Source of the DNA: an uncultured Oscillospiraceae bacterium
GTDB taxonomy: Bacteria; Bacillota; Clostridia; Oscillospirales; Oscillospiraceae
DNA length: 64,000 nt
Assembly: GCA_934572335.1 (NCBI GenBank)
Contig: CAKTKU010000002.1
Coordinates: 128,941 to 192,940, forward strand
Direction of reading: 5' to 3'
Of this stretch, positions 26,528 through 36,107 are shown one piece after another. Under the pieces are notes generated by a model that saw only the letters and a program-made list of their open reading frames with translations, ran no database searches and had not been told where the DNA came from. The first letter of the stretch is position 1. Each line of letters begins with the position of its first letter. A program made the position numbers and the translations under genes.

Positions 26528-27622
26528 TCAATCTGCCAATAAAATATCCGCGATACGTTCACAGGCGTGTCCGTCGCCATAGGGGTTCGCCGCGACGGAC
26601 ATCGCGCGGTACTCCGCCTCATCCGTGAGCAGGCGGTCAAACTCTCTGTAAATGGTCTCCTCATCCGTGCTGACGAGCTTGAGCGTTCCGGCGGCGATGC
26701 CCTCCGGGCGCTCCGTCGTGTCGCGCATGACGAGCACGGGCTTGCCCAGCGCGGGCGCTTCCTCCTGTATGCCTCCGCTGTCCGTCAGGATGAGGCAGCA
26801 GCGCGCCATGAAGTTGTGGAAGTCCAGCACGTCCAGCGGTTCGATAATATGCACGCGGTCGCAGTCCCCCAGCTCCTCCTCCGCCGCGCGGCGCACGACA
26901 GGGTTCATGTGGATGGGGTAGACCGCCTTGACGTCCGGGTGCGCATCCATGATGCGTCGGATGGCGCGGAACATATGGTGCATCGGTTCGCCGAGGTTTT
27001 CCCGCCTGTGCGCTGTGATGACGATGAGGCGGCTGCCGGCCGCCCAGTCAAGCTCCGGGTGGGAATAGTCCGCGCGCACGGTGGTTTGGAGCGCGTCTAT
27101 GGCGGTGTTGCCCGTGACGTAAACGCTCTCCGGACGCTTCCCCTCGCGCAGGAGGTTCGCCCGCGCCGTCTCCGTGGGTGCGAAGTTATACTGCGCGATT
27201 ATGCCCACCGCCTGACGGTTGAACTCCTCCGGGTACGGGGAGTAAATATCATACGTGCGCAGTCCCGCCTCCACATGTCCCACGGGGATCTGGAGATAGA
27301 AGCACGCCAGCGTCGTGACGAACGTCGTGGACGTATCGCCGTGGACGAGGACGATGTCGGGTCTGACCTCCTCCAGCACGGCGCGGATGCGCTCCAGGAT
27401 ATTCGTCGTGATGTCAAAGAGGTTCTGCCGCTCCTTCATGATGGCAAGGTCGTAGTCCGGCGTGACGGAAAACGCCTTGAGCACCTGGTCGAGCATCTGG
27501 CGGTGCTGCCCCGTGACGCACACGGTTATCTCCGCGCCCGCTCTTTTTTTCAGCTCGTTGACGAGCGGGCACATCTTGATGGCCTCGGGTCTTGTGCCGA
27601 AGACCAGCATTATCTTTTTCAT
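26528..27622 (-). CDS. wecB: UDP-N-acetylglucosamine 2-epimerase (non-hydrolysing)
   Basis: This 364-residue enzyme converts UDP-GlcNAc to UDP-ManNAc. Opening MKKIMLVFGTRPEAIKMCPL, VHGDTSTTF, VGHVEAGLRT, FNRQ, ITAHRRENLGEP and LTDSGGIQEEAPALGKPVL are the WecB/MnaA hallmarks. The start at 27622 is the ATG of the conserved N terminus; the longer frame to 27904 lies over wecC and is not real. No obvious ribosome site precedes it, and it begins ten bases after the wecC stop, so reinitiation is likely. Together with WecC it makes UDP-ManNAcA. Confidence 0.95.
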   Translation of the reverse strand: MKKIMLVFGTRPEAIKMCPLVNELKKRAGAEITVCVTGQHRQMLDQVLKAFSVTPDYDLAIMKERQNLFDITTNILERIRAVLEEVRPDIVLVHGDTSTTFVTTLACFYLQIPVGHVEAGLRTYDIYSPYPEEFNRQAVGIIAQYNFAPTETARANLLREGKRPESVYVTGNTAIDALQTTVRADYSHPELDWAAGSRLIVITAHRRENLGEPMHHMFRAIRRIMDAHPDVKAVYPIHMNPVVRRAAEEELGDCDRVHIIEPLDVLDFHNFMARCCLILTDSGGIQEEAPALGKPVLVMRDTTERPEGIAAGTLKLVSTDEETIYREFDRLLTDEAEYRAMSVAANPYGDGHACERIADILLAD

Positions 27623-27632
27623 ACGGTTTAAA

Positions 27633-28847
27633 TCAAAGCGTGTAGGCGCTGCCGTCGGTGACGATGCCGCGCGTGTCGAGCACGACCTTGCCCTCAAGCG
27701 CGGGGAGCGACTGACGTATCTGGCTGTGCCCGACGAGGAGCACAACGATGTCCGACCCCTGCAAGAATTCCTCAAAGCTCCCGCACTGGCGCTCCGCCTT
27801 CTTTGCGCTGACCATCGGGTCATATACGAGCGGGGCGGGGATGCCGCGCCGCTGCATGACCTCCAGCAGCTGCAATGTCGGGCTCTCGCGCGTGTCGTCC
27901 ACATTCTCCTTGTACGTCAGACCGTACAGCCCGACGCGCGACCAGTCGGTCAGCCCATGCTCGCCCATTATGGTCTCGATGCGGTCGAGCACATATGCGG
28001 GCATGCTGGAATTGATCTCGCGCGCGGTGCGGATGAGGCGCGCCTCCTCCGGGAAATCGCCCACGAGGAACCACGGGTCGATGGATATGCAGTGTCCGCC
28101 GACGCCGGGACCGGGCTGGAGGATGTTGACGCGCGGGTGCTTGTTTGCGATGCGGATGACCTCGCCCACGTCCATGCCGCCGCGGCGGCATATCTTCGCC
28201 AGCTCGTTGGCGAAGGCGATGTTGATGTCGCGGAAGGTGTTCTCCACGACCTTGGTCATCTCGGCGGTCTTTATATCGGTTATGACAATGTCGCCTTGGC
28301 AGAATGAGAGGTACACGTTCTTTATCTCCTCGCCCGTGGCGGCGTCGTCGCAGCCGATGGTGCGGGAGTTATGTATAAGCTCGTTGAGCATGTTGCCGGG
28401 GATGATGCGCTCCGGCGCGTGGGCAAGGCGCACGTGCTTGCCGCTCTCGGCGACAACGGGGCGCACCTCGCGGTCGATAGTGCCCGGAGAGATGGTGGAC
28501 TCCACCACTATGACAGCGTTATCGGCGCAGTGGGCGAGCACATGGCGCAGCGCGTCGACGATCGCCGCCGCGTCGACCTTTTTGCTGTCGGCAAGATACG
28601 GCGTGGGGACGGTGATGATGTAAAAGTCCTCCGCGGGGTAATCGCAGCGGAAGTTGATGTTCCCGCTCTCGCGCGCGGCGGAAAAAAGCTCCGGCAGACC
28701 CTTTTCCTCAAAGGTCACATCCCCGCGGCGCAGCTTGTCCACGGTCTCCTGCCGATGGCCGACAGCCTCGACGTGCACCCCGTGCGACGCCAGCATCAGC
28801 GCCGTGGGCAGCCCGATATATCCGGTTCCGACAACACAAACTCTCAT
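27633..28847 (-). CDS. wecC: UDP-N-acetyl-D-mannosamine dehydrogenase
   Basis: This 404-residue NAD-dependent enzyme oxidises UDP-ManNAc to UDP-ManNAcA in two steps. NAD-binding VVGTGYIGLPTALMLA, the central ENTFRDINIAFANELA and the catalytic cysteine in GVGGHCISIDPWFL are present, as is the C-terminal YGLTYKENVDDTRESP. WecC/Cap5O fits better than UDP-glucose dehydrogenase because of the adjacent WecB and the GGHCISIDPWF form. ManNAcA is a building block of capsules such as S. aureus CP5/CP8 and of enterobacterial common antigen. Confidence 0.94.
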   Translation of the reverse strand: MRVCVVGTGYIGLPTALMLASHGVHVEAVGHRQETVDKLRRGDVTFEEKGLPELFSAARESGNINFRCDYPAEDFYIITVPTPYLADSKKVDAAAIVDALRHVLAHCADNAVIVVESTISPGTIDREVRPVVAESGKHVRLAHAPERIIPGNMLNELIHNSRTIGCDDAATGEEIKNVYLSFCQGDIVITDIKTAEMTKVVENTFRDINIAFANELAKICRRGGMDVGEVIRIANKHPRVNILQPGPGVGGHCISIDPWFLVGDFPEEARLIRTAREINSSMPAYVLDRIETIMGEHGLTDWSRVGLYGLTYKENVDDTRESPTLQLLEVMQRRGIPAPLVYDPMVSAKKAERQCGSFEEFLQGSDIVVLLVGHSQIRQSLPALEGKVVLDTRGIVTDGSAYTL

Positions 28848-28887
28848 AACTTTCTCCTTTGCAGTTCAGTCTATAGTCTCTGTGTAC

Positions 28888-30195
28888 TTACTCTGTTTTT
28901 AGCTCATCTGCAATGCTTTTACCGTGCAGATAATGCATCACATAGGCGGCTTCAAGCACGGAAATAAACACTGTCACAGCGACGGTGGCAATAGCCGCTC
29001 CCTGTGAACCAAGTTTTCCTATCAGTATAAGATCAAGCACAATATTCAGCACGCCTGCCAAGGATGCCAACAGCAGGTTTATTTTTACACGCTTCATGAC
29101 ATATATTGCATTTGTTAGAAGCTTTCTTATTCCCGCATTCACAAAGAAGTTAACACAAAGAATTCTGAATATAGGCACTACCCCTATATACTTTTCTCCG
29201 TATACAATATAGATTATAATCGGCGCAAACGCGAACATGATTATCAAAAGCAGGAGCGCTACGCCGACAAAAACGCGGGCATATTCTCTCAATTGATTTG
29301 CGAACCGTCCCGGATTCTGGCTGTACCCCTCTACCATAAGCGGATAAAAATACGTGACCAGACTTGTCGGGACAAACATCATTGCGCTGGGTATTGCAGA
29401 TGCAACTTTGTAGTCAGCCAGTATCTCCGCGTCACCAAGCACATAGTTCAGACAAGTTATATCCAGCAATACAAGTGCAGTTGTGACAAAATCTGTTGCG
29501 ATGCACAGCATGCAGTATCCGGATATTTCTCTTTTTCCATCGGGTGCAAGCTTCGGAGCCGGCATTGCCAGTCCCTCAAAGAAACCGGCTTTCTTTAAGA
29601 AGCGAAATGCCATCAACGCAGAAACTATCTGGGTGAAATAAGACGATATGATAAGTCCTGCTATTCCCCACCACAGCGTAAAAACAATATTCCCTGCGCA
29701 TATCGTGACCGCATACACGATATATACCAAACCAAATTCGCGGTTTTTACGTTTTACGCGCAAAGTCATTTGCAGATAATTATCTGTGTAGATCACAATA
29801 GGATAGCCGCACATCATCCGCAAATACATGCCCGCACCATCAGGTTTATAGATGCTGCCGACTGCAAATATAAAAAGCGCCAAGAAAATGTTGAAAACAG
29901 AGCCCGTGGAAAACGCAAATCGGTATATTGAAATTTTTCGCTCCTGCGTCACATTTTCGCTGCAAAACTGCAATATCGCGCTTATCATCCCCATGCCGAT
30001 AAATATCGCCATGTAAGAGTAGATATTGCTCGCATCGACATACACGCCGTAATCCGTCTTTGACAGATTTCTTATTACAACAACAGACGAGATAAAGCCA
30101 AAAAACTGTGCCGCAAAATTGCCTCCGAATATCCACAAGAAGCCATTTTGTATCAGCGGTGCTATTCTGTTTTTTACGTTTTCAGCGAACTTCAA
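28888..30195 (-). CDS. Lipopolysaccharide/polysaccharide flippase (Wzx-like, MATE/MOP superfamily)
   Basis: This 435-residue membrane protein with about twelve helices moves the lipid-linked repeat unit across the membrane. N-terminal FLWIFGGNFAAQFFGFISSVVVIRNLSK (shown here by its core FGGNFAAQFFGF and NLSKTDYGVY) is typical of the PST/Wzx group. Translation probably starts at TTG (30195) with AGGAG eight bases upstream, as a nearby ATG is out of frame. It is clearly richer in A/T than its neighbours on both sides, suggesting later acquisition. Confidence 0.85.
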   Translation of the reverse strand: MKFAENVKNRIAPLIQNGFLWIFGGNFAAQFFGFISSVVVIRNLSKTDYGVYVDASNIYSYMAIFIGMGMISAILQFCSENVTQERKISIYRFAFSTGSVFNIFLALFIFAVGSIYKPDGAGMYLRMMCGYPIVIYTDNYLQMTLRVKRKNREFGLVYIVYAVTICAGNIVFTLWWGIAGLIISSYFTQIVSALMAFRFLKKAGFFEGLAMPAPKLAPDGKREISGYCMLCIATDFVTTALVLLDITCLNYVLGDAEILADYKVASAIPSAMMFVPTSLVTYFYPLMVEGYSQNPGRFANQLREYARVFVGVALLLLIIMFAFAPIIIYIVYGEKYIGVVPIFRILCVNFFVNAGIRKLLTNAIYVMKRVKINLLLASLAGVLNIVLDLILIGKLGSQGAAIATVAVTVFISVLEAAYVMHYLHGKSIADELKTE

Positions 30196-30226
30196 CGCGC
30201 ATTCTCCTGTTATTCAACATATAGCT

Positions 30227-31357
30227 TTACAAAGCGCTCTCCAGCACCTTCGCGATCCTCACGCCGACGGCGTCCGGCGAAAAGCGCTCACGCGCGCGGC
30301 GCGCTATGGCGGCTTTATCATATTTCTGAACATCCTCGCAGACGCTCAGCATTGCCTCGGCAAGGCCGTCCACGTCGTCCACATTGATCATGAGTCCGTC
30401 CTCCGCGCCGATAAATCCCTCCGTGCCGCCGCAGCGCGTGGCGATCACCGGCACGCCGCAGCACATCGCCTCGGCATACACAACGCCAAATGTCTCATGG
30501 TGGCTGGCAAGGACGAAGCAATCGCTCTCATTGAGCTTCCGGGCAAACTCACCGCGCCGGAAATACCCGGTGCAGCGGACCTTATCCGTCAGCCCAAGCC
30601 CGGCGATCTGGCGTTTTATGTTCTCAAGCTCCGCCCCGTCGCCCATGATGGTAAGCTGACAGTCGTCTCTCACGGCGCACACGCGCGAGAACGCGGCAAC
30701 AAGCACGTCAAAGCCCTTACGGCGCTCGGCATGCCCGGCGGAGACAAATCGGAACGGCGCGCTGTCCGCCCTCGCCGCAGATTCAAAGCGGAATGTGTCC
30801 GTGTCCACAATATCATCCACGACCACAGCTTCAACGCCGGTGTACTTCTTTATCTGGGCCGCAAGTGCCGGGCTGACGGCTATAACACACGCCGCATTTT
30901 TATATACGTGATCCATAAGCGCCTTCTGCGGCGCGGCTGTCGCGTCGTCCATGAGGCTTGAGGCATGCTCCGTCACGGCGAAGGGGATATTCCGCCGTCT
31001 GCACGCCTCAACGATCGCCGCGGCAGTGTCCGCGAAATGGACGTGTACAACATCCGGGCGACCATGCTCTTTTATAACGCGCGCGAGAAGCTTTTCAAAG
31101 CCGCGCGCCGCCAGTTTGCGGCGCAGAGTCTCCGCAACTGGCCCCATCGGGAAATTATATTCATACACAGGAATACCGTCCAGCGCGTGGCAATACAGCC
31201 CCCACCTGCGCCAGCGGCGGAACGAGCGCATATCCAGCGCCGCGAAAACCACCTTGTTCCCGCAGCCGAAAAGCGCCTTAGCCTGATCAAGTTGGAAATT
31301 GCCGTTGCTGGGGTATTTCTCCGACGGGCAGCCGTAGGAGACTTCGAGAATATACAT
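30227..31357 (-). CDS. GT4-family glycosyltransferase
   Basis: This 376-residue GT-B fold transferase has the GT4 retaining-enzyme signature ESDCFVLASHHETFGVVYAEAMCCGVPVIAT (its core HETFGVVYAEAM, an E-x7-E motif) and the domain linker FVSAGHAERRKGFDVLVAAF. It should add one sugar of the repeat unit at the inner membrane face. Donor and acceptor are not predictable. Its start touches the stop of the next upstream transferase (1-base overlap). Confidence 0.85.
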   Translation of the reverse strand: MYILEVSYGCPSEKYPSNGNFQLDQAKALFGCGNKVVFAALDMRSFRRWRRWGLYCHALDGIPVYEYNFPMGPVAETLRRKLAARGFEKLLARVIKEHGRPDVVHVHFADTAAAIVEACRRRNIPFAVTEHASSLMDDATAAPQKALMDHVYKNAACVIAVSPALAAQIKKYTGVEAVVVDDIVDTDTFRFESAARADSAPFRFVSAGHAERRKGFDVLVAAFSRVCAVRDDCQLTIMGDGAELENIKRQIAGLGLTDKVRCTGYFRRGEFARKLNESDCFVLASHHETFGVVYAEAMCCGVPVIATRCGGTEGFIGAEDGLMINVDDVDGLAEAMLSVCEDVQKYDKAAIARRARERFSPDAVGVRIAKVLESAL

Positions 31358-32544
31358 CAGCTCTTCCCTCTCTTGTACACGTCCTCTATTATCGCCATGT
31401 ACTCATCCGCCTTTTTGCTGTAATCATAGTATTTCGCTACAAACTCCACAGCGTTTCGGGAGGCTTTTTCAAGCTCCTCCGACGGGAGCTCTATTATCTC
31501 CATGAGCTTTGCGGCAAAATCGTCGACATCGTCCGGCGCGAAGAGCCAGCCGTTGCCCTCACCCGAGCGCGCGGCGTTGAGATTGTTGTCCTCCGACAGC
31601 ACCGGCACGCCGCAGGCCTCCATGTCGAAGAAATTGAGGCTCGCCTGCTTGGCGATAAGCCCCGCATCCGCCGCCTGATAAAAGCGCGCGAGCTGGGAGT
31701 ATTTCTGCGTCGGGAAGCGCAGGACGCGGTACGGGCTTTCCGCCATGCGCGCCTCGACCCGCTCGCCGTATTCGCCGGTGGCGTTGCCGATGATGAGATA
31801 AACGATCTCCCGCGCGGTGTCGAGCTTGCGGTTCATCAGCTCCGCGAGCAGCATGCCGCCCTTGGATTCATCGAGCTTGCCCGCGAAGAGCACGACGAAG
31901 GCATCCTCCGCAATGCCGTTTTCGCGCCGGAACGCCGCACCCGCCGCCTTGTCCGGGTGGAACAGCAGCATATCCGAGCCGTAGGAAATCCACGGCGCGA
32001 GCGTGAGCGGCACGCCGAGGCAGCGCTCGACATAGTCGTCATCCATGGCGCGGATGACGGGTATTTTGTTTTTGATGATGATGGGCGCGATGCGGCGCTT
32101 ATAGTACGCGCGGTAGAGCTTTCGCAAAGGGTTTTGCGACGCCATCTCGACCATGTGGTTATCCATGACGATGGGGCAGTCAAACGCCTTGAGATGGCGC
32201 AGTATCCACATACCTGCGGCGGTGTCGTTGCCGTGGACATACAGCACGTCCGGATGCAGGGAGTTGACGAGCCTTGCGAGGTTATCCCTGAAAATCGCGC
32301 GCCCGCTGACATACGCCCATATGGGGCGGCGGATGATCTGCACACCGTAGCGCTCGGAATACTCCCGGTCGCGCGCGGTGATATTGTCGCGCCCGAAAAA
32401 GCTCGTGAGATAATCGGGCATACGGTCAAGCTCGGCGGTGAGGATCACCGTCTCATGCCCCATGCGGGCAAAGTATTTGGAGAGGATATTTATCTTGTAC
32501 CCCGCGTCGGGGTGAAAGAAATCCTCAAGCTGTACGATCTTCAT
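31357..32544 (-). CDS. GT4-like glycosyltransferase
   Basis: This 395-residue GT-B protein begins MKIVQLEDFFHPDAGYKINI and has the C-terminal Rossmann pattern VVLFAGKLDESKGGMLLAELM. The donor-site region reads AKQASLNFFDMEACGVPVLS, with a single acidic residue in place of the usual E-x7-E, so it is a divergent member. It overlaps the following GT4 by one base and follows the amidotransferase by 15 bases. It probably assembles the repeat unit. Confidence 0.75.
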   Translation of the reverse strand: MKIVQLEDFFHPDAGYKINILSKYFARMGHETVILTAELDRMPDYLTSFFGRDNITARDREYSERYGVQIIRRPIWAYVSGRAIFRDNLARLVNSLHPDVLYVHGNDTAAGMWILRHLKAFDCPIVMDNHMVEMASQNPLRKLYRAYYKRRIAPIIIKNKIPVIRAMDDDYVERCLGVPLTLAPWISYGSDMLLFHPDKAAGAAFRRENGIAEDAFVVLFAGKLDESKGGMLLAELMNRKLDTAREIVYLIIGNATGEYGERVEARMAESPYRVLRFPTQKYSQLARFYQAADAGLIAKQASLNFFDMEACGVPVLSEDNNLNAARSGEGNGWLFAPDDVDDFAAKLMEIIELPSEELEKASRNAVEFVAKYYDYSKKADEYMAIIEDVYKRGKS

Positions 32545-32559
32545 GTTCTGCCTCTCCGC

Positions 32560-33708
32560 TCAGCGGAATTTCTTTTTCTCAACGCCGAGGGCGCGCAGCA
32601 CCACCGTGCCGAGCTGAATGATGCCCCAGCTGTTTTTATAATCGGCAAAGGTCCTGTTCTCGCCGTCGATGAGCGCTTGCAGCGCTTCCGCGCTCATGCC
32701 GAGCTTCTGAGAAATATACTCAAGGTCGGCATGCATGGTCTCCGCGTCGTAGCCGGGTGTTTCCAGCTCACGCAGCGCTTCGTCGCGCGTTTTTGTGCCG
32801 ACGAGTATCTCATTGGAGAGATAGCACTTTCTCTTGTCATAGCCGAACTTGTGCGGCAGGTAATAACCCTCGTAAAAGCGGGTGAACACGTCCTCATAGT
32901 GCTTGTTGGCATACGCCTCCCAGCCGAAGCGCTCCGTGAGGAAGGCCTTGACCTTTTCCTTGTTGTACTCCACCATGTCCAGCGGGGCGACGCGCTTCAT
33001 GCCCTTGAAAATGGGGTAATAAAGGCGGTACTTTATCATGCTGCACATGGGGAATTTCTCAAGCTTCATCGTGCCGAAGCGGCGCTGAATGTCCTTTATT
33101 AGACGCAGATCGTTCTGATACACCCACTCTATCGGCGGGCGGATGCACTCGGTGGCGCTGTTCGCGCCGGTGAGCACGTATTTTATGCCGTGGCTGACGG
33201 CGTAGTTATAAAGCCCCGCGAAGATGGCGTGATCCTGCGGCAGGTCCTGATACGGCACCTGCGATTTGAAGAACGCGATCTGCAGATCGCGCATCTCGTC
33301 CCAGTCGACGACCTCGGTGTACACGTCGAGACCAAGCCCCTCGGTGATGCGCCTGATATTGTCGTCCGCGACCTTGAGGTTCCAGCCCGTGTCGCACACA
33401 TAGCACAGGGGATTGAGCCCCATGAGCTCCTTTGCGACATAGCAGAGGTACGAGCTGTCCACGCCGCCGGAGAGTCCGATGATGCAGTTATACTTCTGCC
33501 CGGCGGTATTGCGCTTTATCTCCTCCGCCGTGCGCTGCAAAAGCGTCTTGTCCTCAAGCTTTGCCCGCCACGCGGGATAGATATTTTTGTGATAGTCGTT
33601 GCAGTAGTCGCACACGCCGTTTTCGTCAAAGACGATCTTGCTGTCGGTGGTGTCCATGACGCAGCAGGTGCAGCGCTGGAACTTGCGCTCGGTTCTTGTC
33701 TTGCTCAT
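32560..33708 (-). CDS. N-acetyl sugar amidotransferase (WbpG/PseA/LfnA family)
   Basis: This 382-residue PP-loop enzyme converts a sugar N-acetyl group to an acetamidino group using ammonia and ATP. The ATP-binding SGGVDSS is at 80-86; paired Cys motifs CTCC (13-16) and CDYC (33-36) suggest a zinc site; CYVCDTGWNLKVADDNI and LTGANSATECIRP are typical of the WbpG family. Known members need HisH- and HisF-like partners to supply ammonia; none is in this operon. Given the neighbouring UDP-L-FucNAc genes, the LfnA/WbuX-type product L-FucNAm is the most reasonable inference. Confidence 0.88.
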   Translation of the reverse strand: MSKTRTERKFQRCTCCVMDTTDSKIVFDENGVCDYCNDYHKNIYPAWRAKLEDKTLLQRTAEEIKRNTAGQKYNCIIGLSGGVDSSYLCYVAKELMGLNPLCYVCDTGWNLKVADDNIRRITEGLGLDVYTEVVDWDEMRDLQIAFFKSQVPYQDLPQDHAIFAGLYNYAVSHGIKYVLTGANSATECIRPPIEWVYQNDLRLIKDIQRRFGTMKLEKFPMCSMIKYRLYYPIFKGMKRVAPLDMVEYNKEKVKAFLTERFGWEAYANKHYEDVFTRFYEGYYLPHKFGYDKRKCYLSNEILVGTKTRDEALRELETPGYDAETMHADLEYISQKLGMSAEALQALIDGENRTFADYKNSWGIIQLGTVVLRALGVEKKKFR

Positions 33709-33724
33709 AGTTCACACTCCCATA

Positions 33725-34918
33725 TCAAAGCATTTCGCAATAGATCGCGTTGTAACGCTCATACATCTGTTCCCCGGAGAAGCGCTCGCGCAGGGGCGAA
33801 AATGCCTCCGGCGCGGGAGGATCGGCGAGAAAAGCCATGACGCTCTCCCTCAGCGCCGCGATGTCGCCGGGTGCGGTGAAGCGTCCGACAGGCGCGGGCG
33901 CGGTCTCTGCCGTGCCGCCCGCGGCAAAGCCAGCCACGGGCGTGCCGCAGCACACCGCCTCCAGACAGGTCGTCGGGAAATTCTCCATTGCGGAGCATAT
34001 CACGAACACGTCCGCCATTGAGTAATACTCCGCCAGCTCCTGCTGGTTCTCGGTGCGCCCCATGGCGATGACGTTCGTCGGGAACTCCTCCGTGAGGTCA
34101 TCCACGCCGATGAGGATAAACTTCACATGCTCATCCTTCATGCTCTCCGCGAGACGCAGCACGTCCCGCCCGCCCTTGCGCGCGTCCATCATATACGGCG
34201 CGACGGCGAGCACGACCTTCTCATCCGTGAGGGAGTGCCGCGCCCTGAGATGCGCAGAATCGCGCGGGCGGAAGAGCGCGGTGTCGATGCCGTTCGGCAC
34301 GACGCGCACGTCGTACTCCCCTCCCAAAAACGACCGGCGCACCCGCTCCGCCAGCCACTCGGACGGCGTGCAGACCAGCATGCGCTGCCCCTTGAGCAGC
34401 GCGCGCTTTTCGCGCCACATCTTCGCCGTGAAGTCAAAGAACATGGTCCTGGGGTACTCGCCAAGCTGCGGGCACTCGCCGCAGCCGGTCTGCCAGCGGT
34501 CACAGGAATTTGCAAAGCCGCACTTGCCGGTATAGGCAAACTCACAGTGGAACGTATACACCAGCGGGATATTTTTCGCGCGGATATACTCAAAAAGCGG
34601 CTTTAAGTTGACAAAATACGCATGAGGCTCATGCAGGTGCACGATATCCGGCATGAAGCTGTCCATAAAGCGCAGCAGCCGCCGCGTGGAGAAGAAGGAA
34701 TAGCACCCCGTCAGCCCCGTCACGCGCGTGAGCGCGGCGTGAAGCGCCGTCTCCCAGTCGAGACCGAACTTGAGGATATTCTCCTCCTCAACATTCTTTC
34801 CCCGGCCGTAGCATACGGCCGCCTCGTCCCCGTGTGATCTGACCTCGGTATAGAGCTTATAGACGATCTTGCCGGTGCTGCCGGATTTGCAGACCGAGTC
34901 GATATACAAAATGCGCAT
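33725..34918 (-). CDS. GT4-family glycosyltransferase with cysteine cluster
   Basis: This 397-residue GT-B transferase opens ILYIDSVCKSGSTGKIVYKLY and carries the metal-like cluster YTGKCGFANSCDRWQTGCGEC around residue 135 (four Cys: CGF, SCD, GCGEC), seen in WcaC-like GT4 enzymes. The donor motif is ENFPTTCLEAVCCGTPVAGF with E-x7-E. It lies two bases before the end of the UDP-GlcNAc epimerase. Its likely role is sugar addition to the capsule repeat. Confidence 0.82.
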   Translation of the reverse strand: MRILYIDSVCKSGSTGKIVYKLYTEVRSHGDEAAVCYGRGKNVEEENILKFGLDWETALHAALTRVTGLTGCYSFFSTRRLLRFMDSFMPDIVHLHEPHAYFVNLKPLFEYIRAKNIPLVYTFHCEFAYTGKCGFANSCDRWQTGCGECPQLGEYPRTMFFDFTAKMWREKRALLKGQRMLVCTPSEWLAERVRRSFLGGEYDVRVVPNGIDTALFRPRDSAHLRARHSLTDEKVVLAVAPYMMDARKGGRDVLRLAESMKDEHVKFILIGVDDLTEEFPTNVIAMGRTENQQELAEYYSMADVFVICSAMENFPTTCLEAVCCGTPVAGFAAGGTAETAPAPVGRFTAPGDIAALRESVMAFLADPPAPEAFSPLRERFSGEQMYERYNAIYCEML

Positions 34919-34920
34919 GG

Positions 34921-36105
34921 TCAGAATTTTCTCCAGACCATCTTATCCACGACGCCCGTGTAGGACTGGATGATCTTCACGACCTTGGAGGAGACGTTTT
35001 CCTCCACATAGTCCGGCACGGGGACGCCGAGATCGCCGTTTTGGTTCATGGCGACGGCGGTGTCCACCGCCTGCAGAAGCGATTTTTCGTCAATGCCCGC
35101 CAGCACGAAGCAGCCCTTGTCCAGCGCCTCCGGGCGCTCGGTGCTCGTGCGGATGCAGACGGCGGGGAACGCGTGCCCCACGGAGAGGAAAAAGCTGCTC
35201 TCCTCCGGCAGTGTGCCGCTGTCCGAGACGACGGCAAAGGCGTTCATCTGCAAGGCGTTATAGTCGAAAAAGCCGAGCGGCTCATGCCGGATGACGCGCT
35301 TATCAAGCGCAAACCCGCTCGCCGCGAGGCGCTTTGCCGAGCGCGGATGGCAGGAATAGAGTATCGGCATGTCGTACTTCTCCGCCATTTTGTTGATGGC
35401 GGTAAAGAGAGAGGTAAAGTTCCTCTCGGTGTCTATATTCTCCTCCCGGTGCGCGGAGAGCAGGATGTATCTGCCCTTTTCCAGCCCAAGGCGGGAGTGT
35501 ATATCCGATTTTTCTATATTTCCAAGGTTTTTGTGCAGAACCTCCGCCATGGGCGAACCCGTGACATATGTGCGCTCCTTCGGCAGCCCGCACTCGATGA
35601 GATAGCGGCGGGCATGCTCGGAATAGGCGAGGTTGACGTCAGAAATAATGTCGACGATGCGGCGGTTCGTCTCCTCCGGCAGGCACTCGTCCTTGCAGCG
35701 GTTGCCGGCCTCCATATGGAAGATGGGAATGTGCAGGCGCTTTGCCGCGATGGCGGAGAGGCAGGAGTTCGTATCGCCGAGGATCAAAAGCGCGTCCGGG
35801 CGTATCTCGCTCATGAGCTTATATGAGCAGTTGATAATGCTGCCCACGGTCTCGCCGAGGTCGCCGCCCGCCGCGTTCATATATACCTCCGGCGCGTCAA
35901 TGCCGAGGTCGCGGAAGAACACGCCGTTGAGGTTGTAGTCATAGTTCTGCCCGGTGTGGGCGAGTATGCAGTCAAAGTACGTGCGGCATTTGCCGATGAC
36001 CGCCGCGAGGCGGATGATCTCCGGCCGCGTGCCGACGATGATGAGGAGCTTCAATCTCCCGTCGTTTTTGAAATGTATATCCGAATAGTCCAACTCTATG
36101 CTCAT
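34921..36105 (-). CDS. fnlC: UDP-N-acetyl-L-fucosamine synthase / C2-epimerase (FnlC/WbjD/CapG)
   Basis: This 394-residue WecB-like epimerase has IIVGTRPEIIRLAAVI, LILGDTNSCLSAIAAKR, HMEAGNRCKDECLPEETNRR, LSAHREEN and DSGTLPEESSFF. The HMEAGNRC...PEETNR form is that of FnlC/WbjD/Cap5G, not of plain WecB. It completes the three-step path UDP-GlcNAc to UDP-L-FucNAc. It sits two bases after FnlB, in order FnlA-FnlB-FnlC. Confidence 0.9.
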   Translation of the reverse strand: MSIELDYSDIHFKNDGRLKLLIIVGTRPEIIRLAAVIGKCRTYFDCILAHTGQNYDYNLNGVFFRDLGIDAPEVYMNAAGGDLGETVGSIINCSYKLMSEIRPDALLILGDTNSCLSAIAAKRLHIPIFHMEAGNRCKDECLPEETNRRIVDIISDVNLAYSEHARRYLIECGLPKERTYVTGSPMAEVLHKNLGNIEKSDIHSRLGLEKGRYILLSAHREENIDTERNFTSLFTAINKMAEKYDMPILYSCHPRSAKRLAASGFALDKRVIRHEPLGFFDYNALQMNAFAVVSDSGTLPEESSFFLSVGHAFPAVCIRTSTERPEALDKGCFVLAGIDEKSLLQAVDTAVAMNQNGDLGVPVPDYVEENVSSKVVKIIQSYTGVVDKMVWRKF

Positions 36106-36107
36106 AT

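Noticed and set aside
26528..27904. Long form of WecB with 94 extra N-terminal residues
   Set aside because: The extra part lies over wecC and is Arg/Ser-rich with no homology; the conserved start is at 27622.
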